From CAXBCP01 sp963974055 (GTDB lineage Bacteria > Pseudomonadota > Alphaproteobacteria > MPNO01 > UBA830): 64,000 bases of DNA. A program made the position numbers and the translations under genes. Positions within the stretch are counted from its first letter, which is position 1, and each line of letters opens with the position of its first letter. Under the pieces are notes generated by a model that had not been told where the DNA came from, did no database searches, and saw only the letters and a list, made by a program, of their open reading frames with translations. The stretch spans positions 1 to 64,000 of the forward strand of contig CAXBCP010000008.1 of assembly GCA_963974055.1 (NCBI GenBank), written 5' to 3'. This document shows positions 32,929 through 42,560 of this stretch, piece after piece.

Positions 32929-33816
32929 TCAGCCGAGTTCGGGCCCCGCAGGGGCATACACGTTTTCCTTAATGTCCAGCGCCCGGTCGGTACCGTGCAG
33001 CATGCGGATATAGGGCCGCTGGAATTCGAAGCCGCCCGCCTTCAGCCAGTCCAGCACATCGCCCTGATAATCCATTACGTCGATCAGAATACCGTCCGGC
33101 CCGCTGCCGCCCCGTGATGCGGCGGCGAGCAGTGCTTTCGCCGTCGGCGGGTCCTCCGCGATGACCGGACCGATCTGGGTCCAGGTCCGTCCGTCGCGGG
33201 CAAAAACGTATCCACAGAGTTCCCCGTCCCGCCAGGCGCCGAAGGCACGGCCCGGCTCCCGGGCGCGGAGGTGGCGCAGCAATGCCGCGCGATCGCCGGC
33301 GAAGATCGGTGCATCTATGGCCGCCACCGCGTCCATGTCGTGTTCGGACAGGGGCCGCAATGTAACGCCTGCCGGGATATCTGCGTCGATATCCGCATGT
33401 TCCGCGACCAGCCGCTCGAGCCCGTAGACGTCGAGAAACCCGATCCGGCGGTATACCTCGCGCCCGGCCGGGGTCGCGTCGAGACCCGGTATCACGCCGT
33501 CTGCCCGGAGCAGGGCGATGACCCCGTTCATCAGGTCGGTGGCGAGCCCCCGGCGCCGCCAGTCCGGTGCGACCAGTACCATGCAGACCCAGCCGAAACT
33601 GCCATAGGGCAGCGCGATCGCCGAGGCGACGAGTTTGCCCTTTTCGTCGGTCATGCCGATGCCGGGGCCGTTGGCCAGCATGTAGGACCAGTCGGCCTCG
33701 GTCTGGTTCCAGCCGATCTCGGTCGACAGCAGGTATCCGCGTCCGGAATCGGCGGTGGTCAGGTCGTGACGCGTCAGCCCCGCCGGGACGGCGGGAGCGT
33801 CGGGCGGGGCGCTCAA
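32929..33816 (-). CDS. GNAT family N-acetyltransferase (tandem-domain type)
   Basis: About 295 residues. The first GNAT domain shows the acetyl-CoA loop in VLVAPDWRRRGLATDLMN (pattern RxxGxA), followed by YRRIGF. The second half (ITLRP-like VTLRPLSEHDMDAV onward, with GRAFGAWRDGELCGYVFAR) is a second, less typical GNAT-like domain. The proposed start is TTG at 33816, which overlaps the stop of the upstream epimerase-like gene as TTGA; no ATG is available before the conserved region. The coupling suggests the two act on a common substrate, whose identity is unknown. Confidence 0.82.
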   Translation of the reverse strand: MSAPPDAPAVPAGLTRHDLTTADSGRGYLLSTEIGWNQTEADWSYMLANGPGIGMTDEKGKLVASAIALPYGSFGWVCMVLVAPDWRRRGLATDLMNGVIALLRADGVIPGLDATPAGREVYRRIGFLDVYGLERLVAEHADIDADIPAGVTLRPLSEHDMDAVAAIDAPIFAGDRAALLRHLRAREPGRAFGAWRDGELCGYVFARDGRTWTQIGPVIAEDPPTAKALLAAASRGGSGPDGILIDVMDYQGDVLDWLKAGGFEFQRPYIRMLHGTDRALDIKENVYAPAGPELG

Positions 33817-34838
33817 AACGATCCGTCGCGGCTGTCGAACGCGGTCGGCTTGTTGAGGTTTTCGCGACCGTGGGAAATCCAGTCGGCGAGCCATCCGATC
33901 ATGACGTCGACCGGAACCTGCAACGGCCCCAGCAATTCGTCCGAATAGGACGCGTCGACCAGCCAGCCCTTCCTGTCCTCGACGCCTTCGAACACGGGTT
34001 GCTTGCCGAATATCGTGCCGAACGCGGCCGCAACATCGCGTACCGACTGGGCCGGGCCGGTGATGTTGATGGGGCTCACCGGCGCGGTGCAATGGCGCAG
34101 GCAGCGCAGGATGCGGCTGTTGGCTTCGCCCTGCCAGATGACGTTGGCGTGGCCCGCCGTCAGGTTGATGCTGTCGCCCGCGAAAACCTTGGATCCGATA
34201 TCCCACAAAACGCCGTAGCGCATGTCGATGGCGTAATTCAGGCGGATCGACCTGCCCGGTGTGCCGTATTTATCCGAGAAAAATTCAAACATCCGCTCCC
34301 GGCCGAGGCAGGACTGCGCATACTCGCCGATCGCGCCCGGCTGGGTTTCCTCGGTCACATGCGGGCCGTCTATATCGACCATCGGATAGACGTTGCCGGT
34401 CGAAAAGGCGACGATGCGGCTGTCGCGATAGGCTTCGGCCACGATGGCGGGCACATGGACGTTCATCGCCCAGGTCAGGTTGGGGCTGCCGCTGCTGCCG
34501 AACTTGCGCCCGGCCATGAAAACGACGTTTTTGCATTTCGGCAGGGCGGCAACGTCGTCGCGGTCCAGCAGGTCGCATTTGATCGTCTCGATATTCCACG
34601 CGGCCAGTTTTTCTTCGAGACCGGGTTCCGAGAACCGCGCGACGCCGATGACGTTCTTGCCGGGCGCCGCCCGTTTCGCCATGCGGGCGAGAGTCGGGCC
34701 CATTTTGCCGCCGACACCGAGGATGACAATATCGCCGTCCACTGCGGCCAGGTCGTCGATCAGGGCCTGGTCGGGCGCGGTCATGTAATCTTCAAGGGCG
34801 TCTACGCCGTCGAACCCGTCTGGAAAGTTGTCTGCCAT
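33813..34838 (-). CDS. NAD(P)-dependent epimerase/reductase family protein
   Basis: A 341-residue extended SDR-like Rossmann protein. The nucleotide-binding loop is VILGVGGKMGPTLAR. A Tyr/Lys-type active site is not clearly seen: the region that normally holds YxxxK reads YAQSCLGRE, so a standard SDR mechanism is doubtful. VFMAGRKFGSSGSPNLTWAMNVHVPAIVAEAYRDSRIVAFSTGNVYP and INITGPAQSVRDVAAAFG are typical of NAD-dependent epimerases. It may be a binding or atypical member. It is divergent from a DapA-like gene 99 bases away. Confidence 0.82.
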   Translation of the reverse strand: MADNFPDGFDGVDALEDYMTAPDQALIDDLAAVDGDIVILGVGGKMGPTLARMAKRAAPGKNVIGVARFSEPGLEEKLAAWNIETIKCDLLDRDDVAALPKCKNVVFMAGRKFGSSGSPNLTWAMNVHVPAIVAEAYRDSRIVAFSTGNVYPMVDIDGPHVTEETQPGAIGEYAQSCLGRERMFEFFSDKYGTPGRSIRLNYAIDMRYGVLWDIGSKVFAGDSINLTAGHANVIWQGEANSRILRCLRHCTAPVSPINITGPAQSVRDVAAAFGTIFGKQPVFEGVEDRKGWLVDASYSDELLGPLQVPVDVMIGWLADWISHGRENLNKPTAFDSRDGSF

Positions 34839-34937
34839 GCTGCTTGGTTGACCCGGTTTGTTTCGTCTGATTTTCTGGCCCGACTGTAGGGGCGGGCGAC
34901 AAGCGCCGTCAATAAACCGAGTAGGAAAAACCCGACC

Positions 34938-35999
34938 ATGGCGTTGCATCGTGCGGATCTTCCAAAGGACGTCACCGATCTGCTGTTTGGCGGTACGGTA
35001 ATCCCGGCCCATCCGTTGGCGCTGAACGCGGCGCGGGAGTTCGATCCCGTCCGCCAGCGGGCGCTCGCGCGGTACTACATCGATGCGGGATCGGGCGGTC
35101 TGGCGGTCGGCGTTCACGCCACCCAGTTCGAAATCCGCGATGTCGGGCTGTACCGGCCGGTCCTCGAATGCGCGATGGAAACGGCCCAAGACTGGGCAAA
35201 CGATACCCTGATCATGATTGCCGGTCTGGCCGGCGGCACGGCCCAGGCGGTATCCGAAGCGCAAACCGCCGTCGCCATCGGCTATCACGCGGGTCTGCTC
35301 AGCCTTGCCGCCATGAAAGGCGCCTCGGACGACGAGCTGATCGCCCATTGCACGGCGGTGGCGGCGGAAATGCCGCTGGTCGGATTCTACCTGCAACCGG
35401 CCGTCGGCGGTATCCATCTGTCGGTCGATTTCTGGAAACGGTTTGCCGAAATAGACAACGTGATTGCGGTAAAAACGGCGCCCTTCAACCGCTACCGCAC
35501 CCTGGACGTTATCCGCGGCGTGGTCGAAGCCGGGGCCGAAGACCGCGTTGCCGTTTATACCGGCAATGACGACCATATCGTGCTCGACCTGCTGGAGCCG
35601 TTCACGAGCCTGCGCGACGGTGCCGAGGTCCGGGTGCGCATCCGCGGCGGGCTCCTGGGGCACTGGTCGGTGTGGACCCATCGCGCCGTCGAACAGCTCG
35701 CCCGCGTCCATGCGGCCATCGACAGCGGCACGATCGACGACGACCTGCTGGCGCTGAATTCCAAAATCACCGACTGCAACCGCGCCGTCTTCGACGTCGA
35801 ACACGACTTTGCCGGCTGTATCCCCGGCTGCCATGAAATACTCCGCCGTCAGGGACTGCTCGAAGGCACATGGTGCCTGAACCCGGACGAAGTGCTCAGC
35901 CCCGGCCAGGCCGAAGAACTCGACCGCGTGCAGGCAGGATATCCCGACATGAACGACGATGCTTTCGTCGCCGCCAACCTCGACCGCTGGCTGGCCTAG
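34938..35999 (+). CDS. Dihydrodipicolinate synthase/N-acetylneuraminate lyase (DapA) family protein
   Basis: A 353-residue TIM-barrel class I aldolase. The Schiff-base Lys is K179 (NVIAVKTAPFNRY) and the partner Tyr is Y151 in FYLQPAVGG. It is about 60 residues longer than DapA, mainly at the C-terminal end, and does not carry the usual GTT-GE motif of true DapA, so it is a divergent catabolic lyase or hydratase. AGGAAAAA precedes the ATG. The divergent epimerase/GNAT pair may belong to the same pathway. Confidence 0.85.
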   Translation: MALHRADLPKDVTDLLFGGTVIPAHPLALNAAREFDPVRQRALARYYIDAGSGGLAVGVHATQFEIRDVGLYRPVLECAMETAQDWANDTLIMIAGLAGGTAQAVSEAQTAVAIGYHAGLLSLAAMKGASDDELIAHCTAVAAEMPLVGFYLQPAVGGIHLSVDFWKRFAEIDNVIAVKTAPFNRYRTLDVIRGVVEAGAEDRVAVYTGNDDHIVLDLLEPFTSLRDGAEVRVRIRGGLLGHWSVWTHRAVEQLARVHAAIDSGTIDDDLLALNSKITDCNRAVFDVEHDFAGCIPGCHEILRRQGLLEGTWCLNPDEVLSPGQAEELDRVQAGYPDMNDDAFVAANLDRWLA

Positions 36000-36107
36000 G
36001 GGCGGCGCCGGTTTTGCATTGGCGGCGGCCGGGGAAGTCATCTTGCCTTCCGGCAGTTCAGATGGCACCTATAGCGGCCAATTTACAGGGTTTGCTCAGG
36101 GACCGCC

Positions 36108-37709
36108 ATGAACGCCTTTATCGACGCGCCGACGCTTAAATCGAAGATCCGCGATGCCAGAGACAAGGGCGGGGAACTGGCGCTGCTCGACGTGCGCGAG
36201 GCAGGCCAGTTCGGCGAGGATCACATGCTGCATGCTGTGCCGTGCCCCTATAGCACGCTGGAGGGCCGCGTTCTGCAACTGGCGCCGCGCAAATCTGTGG
36301 CGGTGGTCCTGGTCGATGCGGCGGACGGAACGGCGCAGAAGGCGGCGCGCCGTCTCGCCGGCCTGGGCTATACCGATATTTCCATCCTCGAAGGCGGAAA
36401 CGGGGCCTGGGCCGCGGCGGGATACGAGGTGTTTCAGGGCGTGAACGTGCCGTCCAAAGCTTTCGGCGAGGTTGTCGAGCACGATGCAAATACGCCCCGC
36501 ATCCCGGCGGAAGAACTGCACGCGATGATCGAACGCGGCGAAAACATGGTGATCGTCGACGGTCGCACCCCGGCGGAGCACAACCGCATGTCGATCCCGG
36601 GCGGCATCAGCGTGCCGAACGCCGAAATGATCTATCGCATTCACGATCTTGCGCCCGACCCGGAAACCACGGTTGTTGTGAACTGCGCCGGGCGCACGCG
36701 GTCGATTATCGGCGCCCAGGCGCTGATCAACGCAGGGCTGCCCAACAGGGTCGTCGCGCTGAAAGCCGGCACGATGGGCTGGACCCTCGCCGGGTTCGAA
36801 CTCGAAAACGGCTCGACCCTGCGCTATGCGGACACGCTGACGGCGGACGGGGCGGCGAAAGCCGCCGATTATGCCGCCGGCGTGATGAAGGCCTTCGGCC
36901 TGGGCAGCGTCGACCGCGACACCCTTGCGGCGTGGCAGGCGGATGACAGCCGCACCCTGTTCGTGCTCGACGTGCGTGCGGTCGAAGAATACGAAGCCGG
37001 ACATCTGCCGGGATCGGTCCACGCTCCCGGGGGGCAGCTTGTCCAGGCGACCGACGAATGGTGCGGCGTCTGGGGCGCGCGGGTGGTGCTGGTCGACAGT
37101 GCGCCGGGGGCACGGGCCGCGATCACCGCGCACTGGCTGAAACAGATGGGCTGGGATGTCCATGTGCTTGACGGGGGGCTTGCCGACGGAGAAGCGAAGG
37201 AAAAGGGGATGCCGCCGCGTCCCGCTGCCGGGGCGGTGGATCTTCCCGTCCTGACGCCGGCCGAACTGTCGAATGCCGTCAATGCCGGGAATGCGCTGGT
37301 GGTCGACGTCGACAACTCGATGGACTATCGGGAGGGACATGTGCCCGGCGCGGTATGGAGCGTGCGGTCGCGTATCGACCGGTTGCAGATTCCGGCGGGA
37401 ATGCAGGTGGTTTTCTGCTCGGAAAACGAAACCCGCGCCCGGCTGGCGGCCATCGATCTGGTCGAGGTGACGGACAATGCCGTTGCCGTCCTCGCCGGCG
37501 GGCGGCGCGCATGGGAGGCCGCCGGGCTGCCGCTTGAAGCGTCGCCGGGGACGCCGCCGGACGAAGACTGCATCGACTACCTGTTCTGGGTGTCGCGCCG
37601 TCACATGGGCAGCGACGATGCCGCCCGCGCCTACCTGGAATGGGAGGAAAACCTGCCCGCGCAGATCGTCGCCGACGGCGATGCGCGCTTTACCGTCATG
37701 ACCCGCTGA
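36108..37709 (+). CDS. Four-domain rhodanese-like sulfurtransferase
   Basis: A 533-residue protein built of four rhodanese modules (about 5-110, 130-235, 262-365 and 380-475). The active-site Cys is present in the second (C193, NCAGRTRS) and fourth (C437, FCSENETR) modules. In the first and third the same position is Asp (D70 in LVDAADG, D330 in LVDSAPG), so these are catalytically dead. The arrangement is two pairs of inactive plus active domains, as if a typical two-domain rhodanese had been duplicated. It probably transfers sulfane sulfur in the cytoplasm; no signal peptide is seen. Starts after AGGGACC. Confidence 0.9.
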   Translation: MNAFIDAPTLKSKIRDARDKGGELALLDVREAGQFGEDHMLHAVPCPYSTLEGRVLQLAPRKSVAVVLVDAADGTAQKAARRLAGLGYTDISILEGGNGAWAAAGYEVFQGVNVPSKAFGEVVEHDANTPRIPAEELHAMIERGENMVIVDGRTPAEHNRMSIPGGISVPNAEMIYRIHDLAPDPETTVVVNCAGRTRSIIGAQALINAGLPNRVVALKAGTMGWTLAGFELENGSTLRYADTLTADGAAKAADYAAGVMKAFGLGSVDRDTLAAWQADDSRTLFVLDVRAVEEYEAGHLPGSVHAPGGQLVQATDEWCGVWGARVVLVDSAPGARAAITAHWLKQMGWDVHVLDGGLADGEAKEKGMPPRPAAGAVDLPVLTPAELSNAVNAGNALVVDVDNSMDYREGHVPGAVWSVRSRIDRLQIPAGMQVVFCSENETRARLAAIDLVEVTDNAVAVLAGGRRAWEAAGLPLEASPGTPPDEDCIDYLFWVSRRHMGSDDAARAYLEWEENLPAQIVADGDARFTVMTR

Positions 37710-37768
37710 ACTGAATCGCGGCCCGGCCCCGCCCCGCCCGGACAAATAGACGAATAAAGGAAAAGTTT

Positions 37769-38710
37769 ATGCCACTGGAACTCGGATATCTGCTGCCCAC
37801 CCGCGAACGCGCGATGATCGGGGTCCATGAAACCGGCGAAATACTGGCTCTTGGCGACCGGGCTGACCAGCTGGGCATCGATTCCGTGTGGATCGGCGAT
37901 TCCCTGCTCGCCAAGCCGCGCCACGACCCGTTGACGCTGATCGGTGCAATTGCCGGCCGGACCAGGAATGTGAAGATCGGCACGGCGGTGCTCCTGCCGA
38001 TGCTGCGCAACCCGGTGGTGCTGGCCCATCAGATGGCGACCCTCGACCAGATCAGCGAGGGCAGGGTGATCCTCGGAATCGGGACCGCGCGCGATGTACC
38101 GGCGATCCGCGACGAATTCGAAGCGGCGGGCGTGCCGTTCGAAAAGCGTATCGGGCGGATGCTCGAACAGATGCGCCTGTGCCGCGCCTTGTGGGCTGGC
38201 GGGCCGGTCGACTGGGACGGTTTGTGGAAGGTGAAGCAGGGCGAGCTTGCGCCGAAACCCTTTACCCCCGGCGGGCCGAAAATCTGGTCGGGCGGCGGCG
38301 TCGAAGCGGCGCTGAAACGCTCGGGGCGCTATTTCGACGGCTGGTTTCCGTCCGGCGCCGGCAATGGCAGGGACTGGACCGAGGGCTGGAACGGCGTGAA
38401 ACGTTTCGCGAAGGAAGCCGGCCGCGACCCGGCCGACATCACCGGCGCGGCCTATGTGACGATTTCGGTGAACGACGACCAGGCCAGCGCGGATGCCGAG
38501 CTGGATGCCTATCTCGAAGGCTATTATCTCGCCCCCGCCGAACGCATTCGCGGGCAGCAATACTGCTTCGCGGGCAACCGTTCGGCCGCGGTCGCATGGC
38601 TCGGCGAATTCGTCGAAGGCGGCGCGTCGCATATCTGCGTGCGCTTTACCGGCAGCGACGATGCCCGCCAAATGGAAGAACTGGTCAAGATCCGCGAAGA
38701 ACTGAACTGA
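37769..38710 (+). CDS. LLM-class flavin-dependent oxidoreductase
   Basis: A 313-residue luciferase-like monooxygenase with the TIM-barrel core. Recognisable parts are LGIDSVWIGDSLLAKPRHDPLTLIGAIAGRTRNVKIGTAVLLPMLRNPVVLAHQMATLDQISEGRVILGIG and PKIWSGG-like PKIWSGGGVEAALKRSGRYFDGW. Members use F420 or FMNH2; the GTAV and LRNPV loops fit either. RBS AAGGAAAA precedes the ATG by 6 bases. It follows the rhodanese gene by 59 bases and may share its transcript. Substrate unknown. Confidence 0.9.
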   Translation: MPLELGYLLPTRERAMIGVHETGEILALGDRADQLGIDSVWIGDSLLAKPRHDPLTLIGAIAGRTRNVKIGTAVLLPMLRNPVVLAHQMATLDQISEGRVILGIGTARDVPAIRDEFEAAGVPFEKRIGRMLEQMRLCRALWAGGPVDWDGLWKVKQGELAPKPFTPGGPKIWSGGGVEAALKRSGRYFDGWFPSGAGNGRDWTEGWNGVKRFAKEAGRDPADITGAAYVTISVNDDQASADAELDAYLEGYYLAPAERIRGQQYCFAGNRSAAVAWLGEFVEGGASHICVRFTGSDDARQMEELVKIREELN

Positions 38711-38717
38711 CGCCGGG

Positions 38718-39710
38718 TCAGTTTCCCGCGACCACCCTGTTGCGCAGCACGCCGATCTTTTCGATTTCCAGCTCGATCTCGTCGCCGATTTCCATCAGGC
38801 GGTAATGTTCGTGGCCCGAGCCGCCGCCGATGGTGCCGGAGCCGAATACTTCGCCCGGCCAGATGGTCTCGTCCCGGCTGACATGTTCGATCATCGCCTC
38901 GAAGGTGTGAAAGACGTCGCCCGAATTTCCCTGTGATAGTAATTCGCCGTTCAGCCGTGCGCGCATATCAAGATCGTAAACGTCGCCGATTTCGTCGGCG
39001 GTCACGATGCACGGACCGAGGATATTGCCGGTGTCGAAATCCTTGCCCTTGGCGGGGCCGAGCTGGCCGCGCATCTCGTCGATCTGCGCGTCGCGGGCGC
39101 TGACGTCGTTGAACACCGTGTAGCCGAAAATGTATTCCGCCGCATCCGCGCGCGGGATGTTCTTTCCCTTGCGGCCGGTGATAAAGGCGAGTTCCAGTTC
39201 GTAATCGAGCTCATGGGTGAACGACGGATAGAGGATATCCTCTTCCGGTCCGATGACGCTCAGCCGGTTGCACTTGAAATAAATCGGCTGGTCGTACCAG
39301 ACCGGCGGCGGGTCGAGCTGGCCGCGGCGGCGGTATTCGGCCATGGCCGCGGCGGGGTCTTTCTTCTTCGACGCCGATTTCATGAAGTGCACTTCGCGGG
39401 CGCCGCGCGCATGGCCTTCGAAGGCCATGAAATCGCGCATTTGCCGCGGACGGGGCAGGGGCGCGCGCAGCCGGACCGTGTCCGTCGCGACCACGGCCTC
39501 GACCGGCGCGACGTCGACCAGGGTCTGTGCGGCGATCAGCCCGGCGCCGCCGGAATCGATCAGCGCCAGCATGGACGCGAACATGTTCGCGGTTTCGCCG
39601 TTCACGGCCGCGTAGGCGCGGTCAAGATCGACGATATTCGCGTCGCCGTCTATGAAGGCGCCGACGCGGTCTTCGCCGCCGCCCATCGCCGTAAAGGTCA
39701 CCAGCCGCAT
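38718..39710 (-). CDS. Fumarylacetoacetate hydrolase family protein
   Basis: A 330-residue FAH-fold hydrolase. The metal-binding and catalytic core is visible: the DYELELAFITGRKGKNIPRADA segment supplies the acidic ligands, VFNDVSARD follows, and KGKDFDTGNILGPCIVTADEI and GEVFGSGTIGGG close the active site. These enzymes cleave C-C bonds in beta-diketo acids or isomerise and decarboxylate catechol-derived intermediates. The 3' end is 7 bases from the convergent LLM gene. Exact substrate not predictable. Confidence 0.93.
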   Translation of the reverse strand: MRLVTFTAMGGGEDRVGAFIDGDANIVDLDRAYAAVNGETANMFASMLALIDSGGAGLIAAQTLVDVAPVEAVVATDTVRLRAPLPRPRQMRDFMAFEGHARGAREVHFMKSASKKKDPAAAMAEYRRRGQLDPPPVWYDQPIYFKCNRLSVIGPEEDILYPSFTHELDYELELAFITGRKGKNIPRADAAEYIFGYTVFNDVSARDAQIDEMRGQLGPAKGKDFDTGNILGPCIVTADEIGDVYDLDMRARLNGELLSQGNSGDVFHTFEAMIEHVSRDETIWPGEVFGSGTIGGGSGHEHYRLMEIGDEIELEIEKIGVLRNRVVAGN

Positions 39711-39815
39711 CGGGGGGCTCCCACCGTGCCGGCCGCCAGCAATAGTATTTCCATCGGGGTATTTCGCCTTTCAATCGGCTTTTCGTATGGGGCGATAATG
39801 GTCTAGGTTTCGGTT

Positions 39816-40376
39816 ATGTCCAGCAGCTTTGTCTATTGCCCTCATGTCCGTCAGTCGGACGGCACGATCGTCACGCCCGATATCGCAATCGACCGGGTCT
39901 TTGCCTCCGGGGCGGAGGGGATCGTACCGGTTCCCGTATCGCGATTGACGTCGGCGGCGGCGCTGCAGCGGGTGGCCGATGCGCCCGTCGGCACGCCGGC
40001 GGTCATCCTGGTTGCCGCAAGTTTCGGTATGCTCGTTTCCGTCGGCGCGATTCTGGGCGATGTCCTGGCGATGGCCCGTACAGCCTGGCGGTATGGGGAT
40101 ATCGGCAGCGGTTACGGCGATATCGTGCTCCGGTCGTGGACAATGCGGGACGGCAAACGAACGCCGTTCGTGTCGGAGACTCTCGCCGATCTCCCGCCGC
40201 CGGCCGATATCCTGTCCGGTCTCGGCAACTCGGCGGGGCTGAAGCCCGGAACGGCGGTGTTTATCGGTCATCCGGCCCGGCTCGGCGAAAGTCTGCCGGC
40301 CGACCGGTTCGAAGTCGCCCTGGAACGTGCCGGAACTGCGTTGACCTACGGATTCGATATCGAAATCGTCGCTTAG
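39816..40376 (+). CDS. Conserved-looking hypothetical protein (DUF2848-like C-terminal part)
   Basis: A 186-residue protein. The stretch DIVLRSWTMRDGKRTPFVSETLADLPPPADIL resembles the C-terminal region of DUF2848 proteins, and the following GTAVFIGHPARLGESLPADRFEVALERAG is like the end of FAH-fold proteins. The N-terminal part (YCPHVRQSDGTIVTPDIAIDRV) is not recognised. I cannot assign a function. It is divergent from the FAH gene, 105 bases apart, which hints at a common pathway. Confidence 0.65.
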   Translation: MSSSFVYCPHVRQSDGTIVTPDIAIDRVFASGAEGIVPVPVSRLTSAAALQRVADAPVGTPAVILVAASFGMLVSVGAILGDVLAMARTAWRYGDIGSGYGDIVLRSWTMRDGKRTPFVSETLADLPPPADILSGLGNSAGLKPGTAVFIGHPARLGESLPADRFEVALERAGTALTYGFDIEIVA

Positions 40377-40425
40377 GCATTTTCAACGGTTCCGTTTGTT
40401 TTCCGGCAACCGTCGGATTCCGGTT

Positions 40426-41187
40426 TCAGGCGTCCGAATGCGAACCCCGGCTGTGTTTCCGTCGCCGGACGACGGCAACGCCGGCAATGCCGAGGATCAG
40501 CAGGCCGACCTGGCCGGGCGCCGCAATCTCAGGATCAGGTTCGCCGCCGGGAATCGTGATGGTGTCCGAAATCGCATACATGCGCCATTGGGCGGTGTTG
40601 GGATGGGCCGTTACCGTAATCCAGATTGCGTTTGGAAAATGCGTTGCGCCGGTGATCGGATTGTTGCTGCCCAGTTCATTGCCGCTATTGCCGGTGCCGT
40701 TCGTAACGGAACCCGTCCAAACCTGATCGACGCCGACTGTATTGCCGTTTTCATCGATATTGAACAGGTTGTCGATGTCGCCGTCCCACAGATCCGCATT
40801 GTCGTCGGCGATCATGGTTATGCCGTCGGTCAGGTAGATCGGCACACCCGCCGACGCACCCGGATTTGTGTTTGTGTTGTCGCGTGCATCGATTGCACTG
40901 GTGCTGGCGATCGCCGACCAGGTCGTGGACAGCGCGGCAAGTTCGGTCACGCCGTTCGCAAGGTTGTTCACGAAGGTATTATACGCGTTGATATCGGTTT
41001 CTTCGGCTCCCCGTTTTATCGAGGTTACGAATGCAAGCCGGTATGAATCGCCGGGGTTCAGCCCGGCCGGCAGCGTGATCGGCGCGGCCAGGGCCGCAGC
41101 GCCCGATCCTGACAGCAGAACAATTGCAAGACCAAATTGCCGAACGGTGCGACTAACCGTTCGTATATACGACGAAACCATACCCAT
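40426..41187 (-). CDS. Secreted protein with PEP-CTERM-like C-terminus
   Basis: A 253-residue exported protein: signal peptide with hydrophobic FGLAIVLLSGSGAAALAA, an Asn/Asp/Thr-rich extracellular body (DNTNTNPGASAG, GTGNSGNELGSNN) and a C-terminal EIAAPGQVGLLILGIAGVAVVRRRKHSR, which has the small-motif, helix and Arg-cluster layout of PEP-CTERM signals but with AAPG in place of PEP. A strong RBS (GGAGGAGTAGG) precedes the ATG. No sigma-54 promoter is visible upstream. It would be the second exosortase-type substrate in the window. Confidence 0.78.
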   Translation of the reverse strand: MGMVSSYIRTVSRTVRQFGLAIVLLSGSGAAALAAPITLPAGLNPGDSYRLAFVTSIKRGAEETDINAYNTFVNNLANGVTELAALSTTWSAIASTSAIDARDNTNTNPGASAGVPIYLTDGITMIADDNADLWDGDIDNLFNIDENGNTVGVDQVWTGSVTNGTGNSGNELGSNNPITGATHFPNAIWITVTAHPNTAQWRMYAISDTITIPGGEPDPEIAAPGQVGLLILGIAGVAVVRRRKHSRGSHSDA

Positions 41188-41386
41188 CCTACTCCTCCCG
41201 CCCAGAAGCCCCCCGGCGGGTTCAACATTGCCTATGACGCAGGTTATAGACCAAATTTACGGCAATCGAGTGAAAAAATTGCTTCTTTGCACCCGGCAGG
41301 ACGCATTTCACACCCGATCGGGGAGTTTCGGCATCCTCTTTCCGCTTCCTGACACCGCCGCGCAGGTCCCCGCCGCCGTGCGGGGG
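41188..41386. other. Intergenic region upstream of PEP-CTERM-like gene
   Basis: 199 bases between the MetE-like stop and the PEP-CTERM-like start. It contains the loose dyad GCAAT-N11-ATTGC near 41262-41282, similar in half-sites to the dyad at 17371-17387. No promoter of sigma-54 type and no ORF are visible. Confidence 0.35.
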
Positions 41387-42505
41387 TCAGCTCCAGACTT
41401 CGGCTGCGGTATCGACGACGAATTTCAGCTTGGCCGCTTCGTCCTCGAAAGAGATGGTGTTGCCGGCATCGATCGACGCGAAGCCGCATTGCGGGCTGAG
41501 GGCGAGACGGTCCTTCGGAACGATCTTCGCGGCCTCGTCAATCCGGGACCTGATCTCCGCCGGGTCTTCCTTGCGTCCTGTTTTGGTGGTGACGAGGCCA
41601 AGCACGACATTGCGGTCTTCGGGCATGTGACGCAACGGCTCGAAGCCGCCCGAGCGTCCGTCGTCGTATTCGAGAAACCAGGTATCGATATTCATCTTGG
41701 GAAAGATCGACTGGGCGAACCCGTCATAGCCGCCTTCGGCGTTCCACTGGCTTGCGGCATTGCCCCGGCACAGGTGCAGCGAAAGGTGGGTGTCCGGCGA
41801 GCGGGTCGAGATACAGGCGTTGATCGCGTCGGTATACACGCTGAGCTGTTCGTCGGGATCGATCCCGTCGGCGACCATGCCGGCGCGGATGCGCTGGTCC
41901 AGGAAATAGGTAAGGATGGGATCGTCGATCTGAATATAGTTGCAGCCCTGCGCTTCGAGCGCGGCGATTTCGGCCTGGTAGACGGTCGCGACGTCGGACC
42001 AGAAATCGTCCATGGACGGGTAAACGTCCTGATCGACGACCGAGCGGCCGCCGTAATAGACCATGCGGGTCGGTGACGGCAGGGTGATTTTGGGCGTCCT
42101 GTCGGTATTCCTGCGGATGAAGTCGTAGTGATCGAGCATGATCCTGCCGCCGCCACCCACCTTGCCGGTAACTTTCACGCCCTTGGGCACGTAGTGGCCG
42201 CCATGGTCGGAATCGCTCGGCTGGAAAGCGTCGTCGTCTGTCGGGTCGGTGATCTCCACGCCGTCCATCGCGGCGATGAGATAAATCCACCAGTTTTCGC
42301 GCCGGAATTCACCGTCGGTAATGGCCGAAATGCCGGCGTCTTCCTGCATCCGGATGCACTCGACGATCGCGTTGTCTTCTGCCGCACGGAGGTCGGCGGC
42401 GGATATCTTACCGGCTGCGTGATCGTTTCGCGCATCCAGCAGCTCTTTCGGCCGCAGCAGACTGCCGACATGGTCGGCGCGAAAAAAGGGTTTGGATCCG
42501 GTCAT
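41387..42505 (-). CDS. Cobalamin-independent methionine synthase family protein (MetE C-terminal-like)
   Basis: A 372-residue UROD/MetE-like TIM barrel, about the size of the catalytic half of MetE. FFRADHVGSLLRPKELLDAR is the usual opening of these short forms. The zinc ligands expected in MetE-type proteins are plausible in LSLHLCRGN and SPQCGFAS. Members transfer methyl groups to thiols or participate in C1 demethylation. ATG at 42505 has GGGAGAG upstream. It is the last gene of an operon with a MetF-like reductase and a methyltransferase-like protein, which supports a role in methyl-group transfer to or from folate. Confidence 0.88.
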   Translation of the reverse strand: MTGSKPFFRADHVGSLLRPKELLDARNDHAAGKISAADLRAAEDNAIVECIRMQEDAGISAITDGEFRRENWWIYLIAAMDGVEITDPTDDDAFQPSDSDHGGHYVPKGVKVTGKVGGGGRIMLDHYDFIRRNTDRTPKITLPSPTRMVYYGGRSVVDQDVYPSMDDFWSDVATVYQAEIAALEAQGCNYIQIDDPILTYFLDQRIRAGMVADGIDPDEQLSVYTDAINACISTRSPDTHLSLHLCRGNAASQWNAEGGYDGFAQSIFPKMNIDTWFLEYDDGRSGGFEPLRHMPEDRNVVLGLVTTKTGRKEDPAEIRSRIDEAAKIVPKDRLALSPQCGFASIDAGNTISFEDEAAKLKFVVDTAAEVWS

Positions 42506-42560
42506 TTCTGTTCTCTCCCGTTTGGTCTCCGCCCGGCGGGGCGGCACGTTTTATTCGTCT

